Positions 26,131 to 35,090 of a stretch of DNA of 64,000 nucleotides are shown here, piece by piece. The notes beneath the pieces were generated by a model. The model was not told the origin of the DNA, made no database searches, and saw only the letters and a program-made list of their open reading frames with translations. Source of the DNA: Akkermansiaceae bacterium (GTDB taxonomy: Bacteria > Verrucomicrobiota > Verrucomicrobiia > Verrucomicrobiales > Akkermansiaceae); contig CAJIZY010000002.1 in NCBI GenBank assembly GCA_905181965.1, positions 1 to 64,000 of the forward strand, read 5' to 3'. The first letter of the stretch is position 1; every line of letters starts with the position of its first letter. A program made the position numbers and the translations under genes.

Positions 26131-27813
26131 ATGCTCAGATTTTTTCTCCTATCTCTATTTTTACTGCTTCAGGTTGAGGGTTCTAAAAGGCCAAACGTTG
26201 TCCTCATTATCTGCGATGATCTCAACGATTACGTAGAAACGCTTGGAGGCCATCCTCAGGCGAAAACACCCCATATGAGGCGTCTTATGGAGCGCGGAGT
26301 CTCGTTTACTCAAGCGCACTGCAACATTCCAATCTGCAACCCTTCAAGAGCCAGTTTTATCACGGGCCTATATCCTCACACCTCACAGCTCTACGGCTTT
26401 GAAAAGTGGCGAGATAACGAGATCACCAAGAACTCGAGAACCTTGATGGACCACTTCCGGAAGAATGGCTACCACACCCTCGGAACTGGGAAAATCATGC
26501 ACAATGGCGAACGCCAGGAGTGGATTCACTACCAGAATGATGCGGACTACAGCCCCCTCGCCCACCGTGAGGGAAAAAATATTGCGCACCCTGATATCCC
26601 TGCTCCATTCCGCGACGAGTTCGAAGCCATCGATGGTTCATTTGGACCACTGCGAAAGGTGAAGGCTCCCTTTTCTTGGAAATCCGGAAACTGGAAGCGC
26701 ATGAAAGATTTTCGCTACGAATCAGAGGACGATCGCGATCTCACTGCCGATGAACTCAATGGAAAATGGGCTGTCGAAAATCTTAAAAAACTTGCCACCA
26801 CGGATAAGCCCTTCCTCATGGGAGTTGGATTCATTCGTCCACACACTCCACTCATTGTCCCCCAAAAATATTTTGACCTCTTCCCACTCGAATCCCTCGA
26901 GCTTCCCGTCATAAAAAGAGGAGACGTTGAGGACACCTTTAAACAAACCGTCAGTTCTGTGGAAGATGATCGAAGTGGTGATCGAGGATCAAAGATTTAT
27001 GACACCCTGATTGCTTCTTTTGGAGGAAAGCGCGAACTCGCTCTCAAGAAATTTATCCAAGCCTACCTCGCCTCAGTTGCCTCTGTCGATGACCTCATTG
27101 GCGATATTCTTGATACGATTGAAGACTCACCCCTTAACGATAATACCATCATTCTTTTAACTTCAGACCACGGCTGGGGGATGGGTGAAAAAGATTACCT
27201 CTACAAAAACTCTCTCTGGCAAGAAAGCACACGGGTGCCTCTTGTCATAGCAGGCCCGAATTTAGCTCAGGCTAAAACGTGCCAAAAACCAGTCAGCCTC
27301 ATCGACCTTTACCCAACCCTCATTGATCTTTGCGGCCTTTCAAAAGAAACAAAAAAATCCGCGGAAGGTCGGCCACTCGATGGATATTCGCTCAAACCTC
27401 TTTTGCTGAATCCCGCTGGGAAATGGTCTGGGCCAGATGCCGTCCTCACAGCCATGTATAAATGGGCAAACTACTACGATCCCGCAAAGCAAAACTATGC
27501 TCTACGCGATCAAAATTGGCGCTATATCCGATACGAAAATGGCAAAGAAGAGCTTTATCACGTCAAAAATGACCCCCATGAATGGTATAATCTTGCCCTT
27601 AATCCCGATCACCAAAAAACTCTAAAAGCATACCGGAAAGCGATGCTCGCAAGAATACCTGCCTCCATTCCTCCGCCCAAGCCCACCAAGAAAGATGCCG
27701 AGATTTGGAAAGATCGTTATTTCAAAAAGCATCCAAGTGCTGATGCCAATCAAGATGGGAAACTCACTTGGTCCGAACTACAAGCCCACAAAAAATCTCA
27801 ACTTATAAAGTAG
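26131..27813 (+). CDS. Exported sulfatase, iduronate-2-sulfatase-like, with C-terminal EF-hand
   Basis: 560 residues with a short signal peptide. The metal-binding Asp pair is in VVLIICDDLND (residues 23-33). The formylglycine motif is CNPSRASFITG with Cys69. Further family motifs: GKIMHNGE, FLMGVGFIRPHTPLIVPQKY, LLTSDHGWGMGEKD and STRVPLVIAGPN. The order of motifs and the sequence QLYGFEKWRDN are typical of iduronate-2-sulfatase-like enzymes. The C-terminus adds an EF-hand-like loop, DANQDGKLTWSEL, about residues 537-549. It is the first of three consecutive sulfatase genes (gaps of 7 and 13 bp), very likely one operon. The true substrate is probably a sulfated glycan but unknown. Confidence 0.93.
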   Translation: MLRFFLLSLFLLLQVEGSKRPNVVLIICDDLNDYVETLGGHPQAKTPHMRRLMERGVSFTQAHCNIPICNPSRASFITGLYPHTSQLYGFEKWRDNEITKNSRTLMDHFRKNGYHTLGTGKIMHNGERQEWIHYQNDADYSPLAHREGKNIAHPDIPAPFRDEFEAIDGSFGPLRKVKAPFSWKSGNWKRMKDFRYESEDDRDLTADELNGKWAVENLKKLATTDKPFLMGVGFIRPHTPLIVPQKYFDLFPLESLELPVIKRGDVEDTFKQTVSSVEDDRSGDRGSKIYDTLIASFGGKRELALKKFIQAYLASVASVDDLIGDILDTIEDSPLNDNTIILLTSDHGWGMGEKDYLYKNSLWQESTRVPLVIAGPNLAQAKTCQKPVSLIDLYPTLIDLCGLSKETKKSAEGRPLDGYSLKPLLLNPAGKWSGPDAVLTAMYKWANYYDPAKQNYALRDQNWRYIRYENGKEELYHVKNDPHEWYNLALNPDHQKTLKAYRKAMLARIPASIPPPKPTKKDAEIWKDRYFKKHPSADANQDGKLTWSELQAHKKSQLIK

Positions 27814-27820
27814 ATTATCT

Positions 27821-29218
27821 ATGAAGGCCTTCTTCGCCCTCTTCTCTCTAACCGTGGCTGTTATAGGCCAAGATAAACCCAACTTGATTGTCATCATGAC
27901 AGACGACATGGGTTATGCTGACGTGGGATTTAATGGGTGCAAGGATATCCCTACACCACACATCGACTCGATTGCTTCCAATGGGGTCAGGTTCACCTCA
28001 GGCTATGTTGCCTATTCGGTTTGTGGCCCGAGCCGTGCCGCTTTCATAACCGGCCGATACGGACAACGATTCGGCTTCGAGCGAAACCCACAGTACCGCA
28101 CTCAGGACGAAAATATGGGACTCCCATTGGATGAAGATACGATCGCTTCAGCCGCGCCGGCTGGGCTGCTGTTCTTGATTGGGAAATGGCATCTTGGTGC
28201 TACAAAAAAACACCACCCTCTCAAGCGGGGTTTTCAAGAGTTTTACGGGCACCTTGGAGGGGGGCATCAATACATGCCCGAGATGCTTAATATCGAAGAT
28301 AGCTATGCGGCGAAGGATGAACCCCAGAGCTACCGCACCTGGATTCTCAAAGACCACAAGCCGGTTCCCCCTCGAAAGTACCTTACTGATGATTTTTCCG
28401 ACGAAGCGGTCAGCTTTATCGAGCGGAATCATAACAAGCCCTTCTTCTTATTTCTCTCCTACAACGCGCCACACACCCCGCTCCAAGCACCGCAGAAGTA
28501 TCTCGATCGCTTTCTTAACCTTAAAGATAAGAAACGCAAAACCTATGCCGCTATGGTCAGTGCTGTCGATGATGGCGTAGGGCGCGTCCTTAGCTCTTTA
28601 AAAAAGAACCAGATTAATCAAAACACCATCATCTTTTTCCTTTCGGACAATGGAGGCCCCACTACCAAAAATGGCTCTAACAATGCCCCCCTTCGAGGAA
28701 ACAAAGGCGATGCCTGGGAAGGGGGGTGGAGAGTCCCTTTTGCAGTTCAATGGCCACTTGGACTTCCAAAAGGAAAAGAATATGACCACCCTGTCGTTTC
28801 GCTCGATATCATGGCCACGATCGCAGCGAGAGCAGAAGCACCAATCTCCACTGATCGACCGCTCGACGGCGTGAATCTCATCCCTTTCTTAACCGGGAAA
28901 AAAGAGGGGGCACCTCATCAAGGGATTTTTCTTCGCAAGTTTGACTCCGGGTCGACAGCCGTCCGTAGTGGCAACCACAAGCTGGTGACCTATGAAAAAA
29001 AAGACTTCACCGGGCTTTATGATCTCCACGAGGATATCGGAGAATCCAAAAACATCCGCGATCAATCCCCGGAGGAAATCTCCCAATTGAAGATGCTTTG
29101 GAAGAATTGGAACAAGTCTAATATCGACCCAGTGTTCAAAGGTCTCATCCACACCCCCGCTTGGCAAAAGAAGCGGAATCAAGCCACTCGTAAGAAAGCT
29201 AAAACAGATCACAAGTAA
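27821..29218 (+). CDS. Exported sulfatase (second of three in tandem)
   Basis: 465 residues with signal peptide MKAFFALFSLTVAVIG. Asp pair in LIVIMTDDMGYADVG; formylglycine motif CGPSRAAFITGRYG with Cys68; IGKWHLG; FFLFLSYNAPHTPLQAP; FFLSDNGGPTTKNGSNN; GGWRVPFAVQWP. Around residues 111-120 the sequence ASAAPAGLLFLIGKWHLG departs from the family, while another frame of the same DNA (28151-28175) reads RAGWAAVL, which fits the usual A-G-Y/W...IGKWHLG helix. Two compensating small indels (near 28150 and 28176) therefore probably alter about ten residues. The overall frame is kept. Active-site residues elsewhere are intact. Part of the three-sulfatase operon. Confidence 0.92.
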   Translation: MKAFFALFSLTVAVIGQDKPNLIVIMTDDMGYADVGFNGCKDIPTPHIDSIASNGVRFTSGYVAYSVCGPSRAAFITGRYGQRFGFERNPQYRTQDENMGLPLDEDTIASAAPAGLLFLIGKWHLGATKKHHPLKRGFQEFYGHLGGGHQYMPEMLNIEDSYAAKDEPQSYRTWILKDHKPVPPRKYLTDDFSDEAVSFIERNHNKPFFLFLSYNAPHTPLQAPQKYLDRFLNLKDKKRKTYAAMVSAVDDGVGRVLSSLKKNQINQNTIIFFLSDNGGPTTKNGSNNAPLRGNKGDAWEGGWRVPFAVQWPLGLPKGKEYDHPVVSLDIMATIAARAEAPISTDRPLDGVNLIPFLTGKKEGAPHQGIFLRKFDSGSTAVRSGNHKLVTYEKKDFTGLYDLHEDIGESKNIRDQSPEEISQLKMLWKNWNKSNIDPVFKGLIHTPAWQKKRNQATRKKAKTDHK

Positions 29219-29231
29219 TCCCACTCCTCTG

Positions 29232-30650
29232 ATGAAGATAAAAATTCTTACGACCCTTTTCGCGCTCTTCTCGACTGCACTCAGCGATGATAAGAAGCCA
29301 AATATCATTTACCTCATGCTTGATGAATGGGGATACTTCGAGTCCGGTCATATGGGACATCCAGAATTACTGACTCCAAACATTGATCGTTTCGCAAGTG
29401 AAGGAATGCGTTTCACCAATGCCTACGCAGGAGCCCCGGTATGCGGCCCAACTCGTTGTGTCCTTCTCACCGGACTCCATTCAGGTCACACCTCGATGCG
29501 ATCCAATAATGGATTTGCTCCTATCCGTGCGAATGAGCCCACCCTAGCAAGCATGCTTAAACCACAGGGCTATGCCACCGGAGGCTTTGGCAAGTGGGGG
29601 ATTGGTGGCCGTGGAACCAGTGGAGTCCCTGAAAATCATGGGTTTGACGAATTCTTTGGATACTATGATCAGGTTCATGCTCACACTTTTTACCCGCGAT
29701 CCCTCATTAGAAATAGTGAGGAAGTGCCATTGCAAGGCAATGACAGCACAAGCTTCTACGAAGGAAAAACCCACGCTCAGACCGAAATCTTCAAGGAGTC
29801 GTTAGGCTTCATCGAGAAGCACCACGACAGGCCCTTCTTCTGCTACCTCCCATGGACCCCGCCACACGGGCTCTGGGGTATCGATGAGGACCACCCTTCA
29901 TGGCAACTCTTCAAGGACAAACCCTGGAAGGCTGGCCAGCGAACGAAGCGCGATGCCCGGGTCTATGCAGCCTTCATGCACATGGTCGATCGACAGCTGG
30001 GAGAGATCATCTCCCTCCTTAAAAAACTCAAAATTGATGACAACACTCTCATTTTCCTCTGCGGAGACAATGGAGGACAAGCCTACTTTAAAACCCCAGA
30101 TCGGCCCCATGGATTCTTCGGCCCCAACTTCAATCGTAAAACTGGCAAACGCTTTCGCGCCGGCAAGGGATCCCTTTATGAAGGAGGCCTCAAAGTCCCC
30201 TTCCTCGCTCGTTGGCCTCATAAGATCAAGGCAGGCGACGTGACCGATCACCTGTGTTACTTCCCAGATATTATGCCGACCTTAGCCGAGCTCTCCGGCG
30301 CAGAGTGCCCCAAAACTGATGGAGTCTCTTTCGTTCCCACTCTCAAGGCTCAAGCCCCACAAAAACCTCACGACTTCCTTTATTGGGAGTATCTCGGCCA
30401 AAAAGCGGTCCGCATGAAAAACTGGAAAGCTTACCAAGCAAAAAAGGGAGAGTGGAAACTCTTTGACCTGTCCAAGGATATTGAAGAAAAAAACGACCTC
30501 TCGAAATCCCAACCAGATATTCTCAATCGACTCATCGCAATCGCAAAATCGTCACACCGACCGATTCGTCCCGGAAAGATCTTCAACCGTGAACTGATTG
30601 ATAAAGACCGGAAGCAAGCTCCGCATGGAAAGAAACAAAAAAAGCAATAG
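29232..30650 (+). CDS. Exported sulfatase (third of three in tandem)
   Basis: 472 residues with a signal peptide (MKIKILTTLFALFSTALS). The first metal-binding motif is IIYLMLDEWGYFESG, with Asp-Glu in place of the more common Asp-Asp. The formylglycine motif is CGPTRCVLLTG with Cys71 and Thr in place of Ser. Later motifs: GFGKWGIGGRGTSG, FFCYLPWTPPHGLWG, FLCGDNGGQAYF and GGLKVPFLARWPHKI. The length is normal and the frame intact. It ends 2 bp before the convergent stop of the chimeric lipoprotein gene. It forms an operon with the two preceding sulfatases. Substrate unknown; sulfated glycan inferred from the neighbourhood. Confidence 0.92.
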   Translation: MKIKILTTLFALFSTALSDDKKPNIIYLMLDEWGYFESGHMGHPELLTPNIDRFASEGMRFTNAYAGAPVCGPTRCVLLTGLHSGHTSMRSNNGFAPIRANEPTLASMLKPQGYATGGFGKWGIGGRGTSGVPENHGFDEFFGYYDQVHAHTFYPRSLIRNSEEVPLQGNDSTSFYEGKTHAQTEIFKESLGFIEKHHDRPFFCYLPWTPPHGLWGIDEDHPSWQLFKDKPWKAGQRTKRDARVYAAFMHMVDRQLGEIISLLKKLKIDDNTLIFLCGDNGGQAYFKTPDRPHGFFGPNFNRKTGKRFRAGKGSLYEGGLKVPFLARWPHKIKAGDVTDHLCYFPDIMPTLAELSGAECPKTDGVSFVPTLKAQAPQKPHDFLYWEYLGQKAVRMKNWKAYQAKKGEWKLFDLSKDIEEKNDLSKSQPDILNRLIAIAKSSHRPIRPGKIFNRELIDKDRKQAPHGKKQKKQ

Positions 30651-30652
30651 GC

Positions 30653-31375
30653 TCACTTTTTTTGAAGATTCAGCGGCTGTGGACTTCGCAGATACGCAAA
30701 GAAATCACTTAATTCCTGTTCAATGAGACCATTCAAAAGTCCGGGTGGCATCAAGCTTGCTCTTGTTGGTTCCAAAGATAGCACCTGGTCCGCAGCAATC
30801 GTCAAAGGAGCTCCGCCCGCAGGCTGCAAGATGACAACACGTTTATTTTTTGTCTTAAGAAAACCCATTAGCTTACGGCCATCCCCAACCTCCAGAATAT
30901 AATTTTCGAAGCCTTCCCGAATTTCCCGGCTAGGTTCTAAAATTGAGGGGAGTAGAGTTTTAATCATGAGCCATTCATCGAGACTCACCGGGCGATAGCC
31001 TCTGGGAAATTCGTGCCATCCAAATCCCCAACGCCAAGGGGTTGGCAGCCACGGAGTGCCCCCCACTCTCACTCCCACATACGCCAACTGAGCGATCACG
31101 GGCTTCCCTTTGCGACGAATCCCATCTCGCAGCTTCCGGTCTGCATCCCTCCGCTCCTTCCAAGTTCCCCCCTTCCAATAGGCATAATCATGGAGCACGC
31201 AATCGTCACGCCAGAGGACCGGCTCACTGGCAGTGCCATCAGGAAAAGAACTACATCCATCTGACTCGAATGGATGCAATTGGGGGGTGATCTTAGTCCC
31301 GCAACCAGTCACACAAACGAACAACATCAAAAGTGGACCTATTGCCACGGGAATTCTAATCAGTGGAATTTTCAT
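30653..31375 (-). CDS. Chimeric lipoprotein: phospholipase A2-like N-terminus joined to the C-terminal module of PVC heme proteins
   Basis: 240 residues. The lipobox is VTGC, with Cys25. Residues about 38-130 resemble a small bacterial phospholipase A2-like family: SDGCSSFPDGT, then DDCVLHDYAYWKGGT with an adjacent His62-Asp63, ADRKLRDG, VGVRVGGTP and WRWGFGW. From about residue 140 the sequence changes to the C-terminal module usually found behind the CxxCH site in PVC heme-binding proteins (TIGR02603-like): LLPSILEPSREIREGFENYI, LEVGDGRKLMGFL, SLMPPGLLNGL, QELSDFFAYLRS. No heme motif is present. Both parts are in one uninterrupted frame. I know of no such fusion, but cannot search. Function unknown. 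Confidence 0.8.
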   Translation of the reverse strand: MKIPLIRIPVAIGPLLMLFVCVTGCGTKITPQLHPFESDGCSSFPDGTASEPVLWRDDCVLHDYAYWKGGTWKERRDADRKLRDGIRRKGKPVIAQLAYVGVRVGGTPWLPTPWRWGFGWHEFPRGYRPVSLDEWLMIKTLLPSILEPSREIREGFENYILEVGDGRKLMGFLKTKNKRVVILQPAGGAPLTIAADQVLSLEPTRASLMPPGLLNGLIEQELSDFFAYLRSPQPLNLQKK

Positions 31376-31511
31376 CTTATCATCAGCTATCGAAATGAAT
31401 CCTTTAACATCACCTTCTAAAAATGATTGAAATCAGAAATGGCTGGGGGCTAAAGCCTATTATTTCCTCGTAATACTCCCCTAGAACGATTTGTATCCCA
31501 AAAATAGCTTC

Positions 31512-32378
31512 ATGAAATTACTCCCAATCCTTCTCACCCTCCCATTTTGGAGTGCTCACGCCGAGCTTCTCACCCTGCCACTCTGGACCGGCGAGGTCCC
31601 CGGCGAAAAAGACCAAAAAGTGGGTGCAGAAAAGGTCGAAGATCGCAACAATGATGGGATCACCCGCACTTCGAATGTCAGCAAACCTACCATCACACTT
31701 TACCCAGCACCCATAGACAAGGCCACCGGAGCTGCTGTCATTGTCGCCCCAGGAGGAGGCTATGGCATTCTCGCCTCGAAACACGAAGGGACCGACGTTT
31801 GTAATTGGCTCAACGAGATCGGCGTCACCGCGGTCCTACTGAAGTATCGCGTTCCTCGTCGCAAGAATCTCGAAAAACACCATGCTCCCATGCAGGATGC
31901 CCAACGCGCCGTAAGCCTTGTTCGCTCAAAGGCTTCTGAATGGAAGATCAACCCTAAGCGCATTGGCCTGCTTGGCTTCTCCGCCGGAGGTCACCTCACC
32001 GCAACCGTTCTCACCTCGGATGGCTCTGTGAGTTTCCCGAAGGAAGAGGTCGACAAACACTCTCCTATTCCAAATTTTGGCCTCCTCATCTATCCCGCTT
32101 ATCTCAAAAACGAAGAAGACCCTAACAAGTTGGTTCCCGAAGTCTCCATCGATAAAAACACCCCTCCATCTTTCGTTGTTATCGCACATGGTGATTCACG
32201 CTTCGTTGAAGGAGCTGCTCTTTACTACCTCGCCATGCATCGAGCCAAACGTGACTGCGAACTCCACATTTACGGGAAAGGCGGCCACGGATACGGGATG
32301 AAAAAAATCCCACAACGAGTTGGCGAATGGACTACCCAAGCCGGCGGATGGATGAAGGAGATGGGATACCTAGATTAA
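31512..32378 (+). CDS. Exported alpha/beta hydrolase, acetyl-esterase-like
   Basis: ATG 31512 is chosen because it opens a signal peptide (MKLLPILLTLPFWSAHA). The protein has about 288 residues. The oxyanion segment is VIVAPGGGYGIL; the nucleophile elbow is GLLGFSAGGHLTA (Ser in GFSAG); the acid lies in VIAHGDSRF and the base in GKGGHGYGM. The family (BD-FAE/carbohydrate acetyl esterase type) often removes acetyl groups from plant or algal polysaccharides. A position next to the sulfatase operon and ahead of a glucanase supports a role in removing substituents from a polysaccharide, but the substrate is inferred. Confidence 0.9.
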   Translation: MKLLPILLTLPFWSAHAELLTLPLWTGEVPGEKDQKVGAEKVEDRNNDGITRTSNVSKPTITLYPAPIDKATGAAVIVAPGGGYGILASKHEGTDVCNWLNEIGVTAVLLKYRVPRRKNLEKHHAPMQDAQRAVSLVRSKASEWKINPKRIGLLGFSAGGHLTATVLTSDGSVSFPKEEVDKHSPIPNFGLLIYPAYLKNEEDPNKLVPEVSIDKNTPPSFVVIAHGDSRFVEGAALYYLAMHRAKRDCELHIYGKGGHGYGMKKIPQRVGEWTTQAGGWMKEMGYLD

Positions 32379-32393
32379 TGCGTGATCAAAAGA

Positions 32394-32415
32394 AATGGGA
32401 TGCTGAATTCCCATT
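32394..32415. terminator. Hairpin between convergent genes, weak terminator candidate
   Basis: AATGGGA at 32394-32400 pairs with TCCCATT at 32409-32415 around an 8-nt loop. It lies between the esterase stop (32378) and the stop of the PLD-family gene (32459), which converge. No T-run follows on either strand, so termination is uncertain. Confidence 0.3.
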
Positions 32416-32458
32416 CATGAATCGCCCGATTTCAGCGTAACTCCTGCGTCGCCTGTTG

Positions 32459-33868
32459 CTACAGCTGCTGTAAAAGTGGCATCGAAAGTGAATACGGTGA
32501 CGCCTTGAGGTCTTTTACCCTGAGTCTTTTAGATCGCCTCATATCCTCTTCGAAGACACGCCGCCGAAGCTCCTGGGCACTTTTTTTGTGGGAGTAAGCT
32601 ATATTTAGCTCCCCATTGATTCGCATACTTAAGCCATCAAGATTGGCCGAACCCAGGCAGACCCAATCGTCCACCATGACCGCCTTTACATGCGAAAACT
32701 TCGGGTAAGCATAAATTCGGCACCCATGTTCCAAGAGAGTTGCGGCGAATCGGCGATTCGCAGAATCGAGTAGTTTGGAATCATTTTGAACGGGGTAGAT
32801 GAAATTCACCTCTACTCCCCGTTTACGGGCCGAGATCAACTCCCTGAGAAGCAACTCGGAAGTGACATAGGAATTCTGCAAGAAAATTTCGCGACGGCTC
32901 ATTCGGATCGCCACCAAAATCGCCTCTTCAACCTCCGTCCTCTCAGGCTTGGTTCGTAAGATTCGGATCGGAAAATGCGACGCCTCGGTTGAAGCTAAAT
33001 CCGGTTTTTTATCACGATACAAAAAAGAACGGAAATCTCCCAAAAAGCTCTGAAGCTTCCAAGAATGCTCAAAACGATTCTGCAACTCGGTAGTGATCGG
33101 ACCCGTGACCCTGACCATGAGGTCATGCCAGGTGTATCGATACTCTCTTCCAATATTCATCCCTCCGAGATAGGCCTCTTTCCGATCGATCATAATTAGC
33201 TTAGAATGATCGGCCACCAGCCACGGATTTTGAGACATTCTCGCTTTAACCTGACTGTTCTTTTTTAGGTAATGGGGCATCGACGAAGGAGGGATAAACC
33301 CATCTGGGAGAGGTTTAGAAGGCGGCGTCCACCACGCCCCAATTGATCCAAGCCGATCCATCAAAACCCGGCATTTCACATCTTCGCTTCGCTTGCGTAA
33401 TCGGTTGGCAAAATCGGTTGCGACGTCATCGTTATCAAAAATAAAAACCTGACTATCAATCTGCTCTTTCGCGCCATCGACAGATCGGTAGAGTGCCGGA
33501 AAAAACTCAGCACCATCCACTAAAAGATCTACTTTTCCGGGAAGGGGCTTGGGTAAGCCGACCAAGTCAAGACCCTCTTCAATATTCGCCCCCCTGGCAT
33601 AGGCCGGATTCAGCAAAGCCTGCTCATTGAGGAAATTTTCACCAAGAAGACGCGACCTTTCATACCACATGGAGACGCCTTTTGTGGTTCCGGTCACCGG
33701 GTTGCTTACCAATGATTTCATTGATCCATGGACAACTGCTTTTGCGATCAGCTCAGTTGGCATGCCTACTACGGAGCCCGGTTCTCGCTCATTCCACAGG
33801 GGGGTATCCGGAAGGGAACAGGAGGCCATCGCAACCAAGAATAGAACTGCTATTAAGCGTGATCTCAT
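32459..33868 (-). CDS. Phospholipase D-family lipoprotein (cardiolipin-synthase-like)
   Basis: 469 residues with a lipoprotein signal (FLVAMASC, then SLPD). Two HKD catalytic motifs are present: ADHSKLIMIDRKEAYLGG (with MNIGREYRYTW behind it) near residue 220, and FSHVKAVMVDDWVCLGSANL near residue 400. Other family sequence: FPALYRSVDGAKEQIDSQVF and LQNSYVTSELLLRELISARK. The double HKD arrangement is that of cardiolipin synthase-type or other phosphatidyltransferases, but a lipoprotein signal is unusual for a classical membrane Cls, so the substrate is uncertain. It converges on the esterase gene and appears to be transcribed alone. Confidence 0.9.
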   Translation of the reverse strand: MRSRLIAVLFLVAMASCSLPDTPLWNEREPGSVVGMPTELIAKAVVHGSMKSLVSNPVTGTTKGVSMWYERSRLLGENFLNEQALLNPAYARGANIEEGLDLVGLPKPLPGKVDLLVDGAEFFPALYRSVDGAKEQIDSQVFIFDNDDVATDFANRLRKRSEDVKCRVLMDRLGSIGAWWTPPSKPLPDGFIPPSSMPHYLKKNSQVKARMSQNPWLVADHSKLIMIDRKEAYLGGMNIGREYRYTWHDLMVRVTGPITTELQNRFEHSWKLQSFLGDFRSFLYRDKKPDLASTEASHFPIRILRTKPERTEVEEAILVAIRMSRREIFLQNSYVTSELLLRELISARKRGVEVNFIYPVQNDSKLLDSANRRFAATLLEHGCRIYAYPKFSHVKAVMVDDWVCLGSANLDGLSMRINGELNIAYSHKKSAQELRRRVFEEDMRRSKRLRVKDLKASPYSLSMPLLQQL

Positions 33869-33973
33869 CAGTCATGGTTCTAATCCAACCACCAAGGATC
33901 AAAAGATGAAAATAGCGGGATGCAATTGCCCTACATCACCTTTGGTCGATCCTATAGTCAAAAAAATAGAGAA

Positions 33974-34993
33974 CTACTCCATTCCCAATTTTGGTTTGCG
34001 ATCGATTCCATAGATCCCCCAGTGTTTTTCAGCTCCGAGGGGATCGTTGGGGTCACCTTTCCAATCCTCGTCAAAGGCTTCAAAGAAAAAAGTGGTGATA
34101 TTGTGCTTCGCTGCCCACGTTTTCATCTCGCGGTAATATCGGGCTTGCGCTTTTTCACTAGCACGCTTCCCAAATTCGGAAGCCACGGTGGCCCACCCCG
34201 CTTCGGTAATTGCTAACCTCGCATCAGGCAGGGCCTTACGAACCGCTTCCATATTGGCAACACCAAATGACATTCCTTCATCAATCATTTTCCCTTCCCA
34301 GACCGGATAAATGTGGACAGAGACAAAATCGACTTCTTTGGCCAAGGCCTTTCCAAATCGAGCCCACCAATCGTAATTGTCGGCAACTGTAACGGGTTGC
34401 TCAATCTCACTTTTCACTTTTCTAACATAATTCATTACGGAACTCACCGGAACCATGTGATCGTTCCACTCGACTAATGCTTCATTTCCCACTGCAACGG
34501 CCGCCACAACTTTAGGATACTGATTGGCAAGTTTAATGAGGCGCTCCACTTCCTTTTCATTTCCGACCTTCTGAGACGACAATTCTTCTGGCGTAAAGGG
34601 CTGTGGTTTCCATGGGCATTTTGGATTATTAACTTCTGCCGAAAGCCACGCTCCCAAGAGGACCCTGATCGGAAGTTTATGAGTTTTGATCAACTTCAAG
34701 ATTGCCGCAGAATTTTCGCGACAATCGTAGAGCCGAATGAGCCTGAATCCGTCCTTTGAGAGAATCTTGAGATCCTGAAGCATCTCGGCATCACTTGGAT
34801 TCTTGGCTCCTTCTCCACGGTCCGGATGTTGACCACTCCGGAAACCCGAATAACAGATCGCCCATGACTCCCCCACCACCAAATCCTCCCGCTTTTGCCG
34901 CAAATCCATCTCTTTTTCCTCCGCTCCTAGATTGAAAAGAAGACAAAATGAAACCGTTTGGTAAATCCGACGAAAAAAGAAACAAGATTCCAT
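33974..34993 (-). CDS. GH17-like exported glucanase
   Basis: 339 residues. The N-terminus is hydrophobic (RIYQTVSFCLLFNLG) and probably a signal. The rest is a TIM-barrel glycosidase resembling GH17: WAICYSGFRSGQHPD, LKILSKDGFRLIRLYDC, IRVLLGAWLS, VVAAVAVGNEALVEW with the likely acid/base Glu, VDFVSVHIYPVW, and ARLAITEAGWAT with the likely nucleophile Glu, then FFFEAFDEDWKG. The family cleaves or transfers beta-1,3-glucan. The gene is 98 bp from the divergent sulfatase at 35091, so the two may share a regulatory region. Laminarin-type glucan is a plausible substrate by inference only. Confidence 0.85.
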   Translation of the reverse strand: MESCFFFRRIYQTVSFCLLFNLGAEEKEMDLRQKREDLVVGESWAICYSGFRSGQHPDRGEGAKNPSDAEMLQDLKILSKDGFRLIRLYDCRENSAAILKLIKTHKLPIRVLLGAWLSAEVNNPKCPWKPQPFTPEELSSQKVGNEKEVERLIKLANQYPKVVAAVAVGNEALVEWNDHMVPVSSVMNYVRKVKSEIEQPVTVADNYDWWARFGKALAKEVDFVSVHIYPVWEGKMIDEGMSFGVANMEAVRKALPDARLAITEAGWATVASEFGKRASEKAQARYYREMKTWAAKHNITTFFFEAFDEDWKGDPNDPLGAEKHWGIYGIDRKPKLGME

Positions 34994-35090
34994 AGCAGAA
35001 GATTATGATGAATGCAACTTGATGCAACACCAAAGGTGGGTATCGCTTTCTAAATGAAAGGTCAGCCCCCCTCCTCAGGTATCATTTTGA

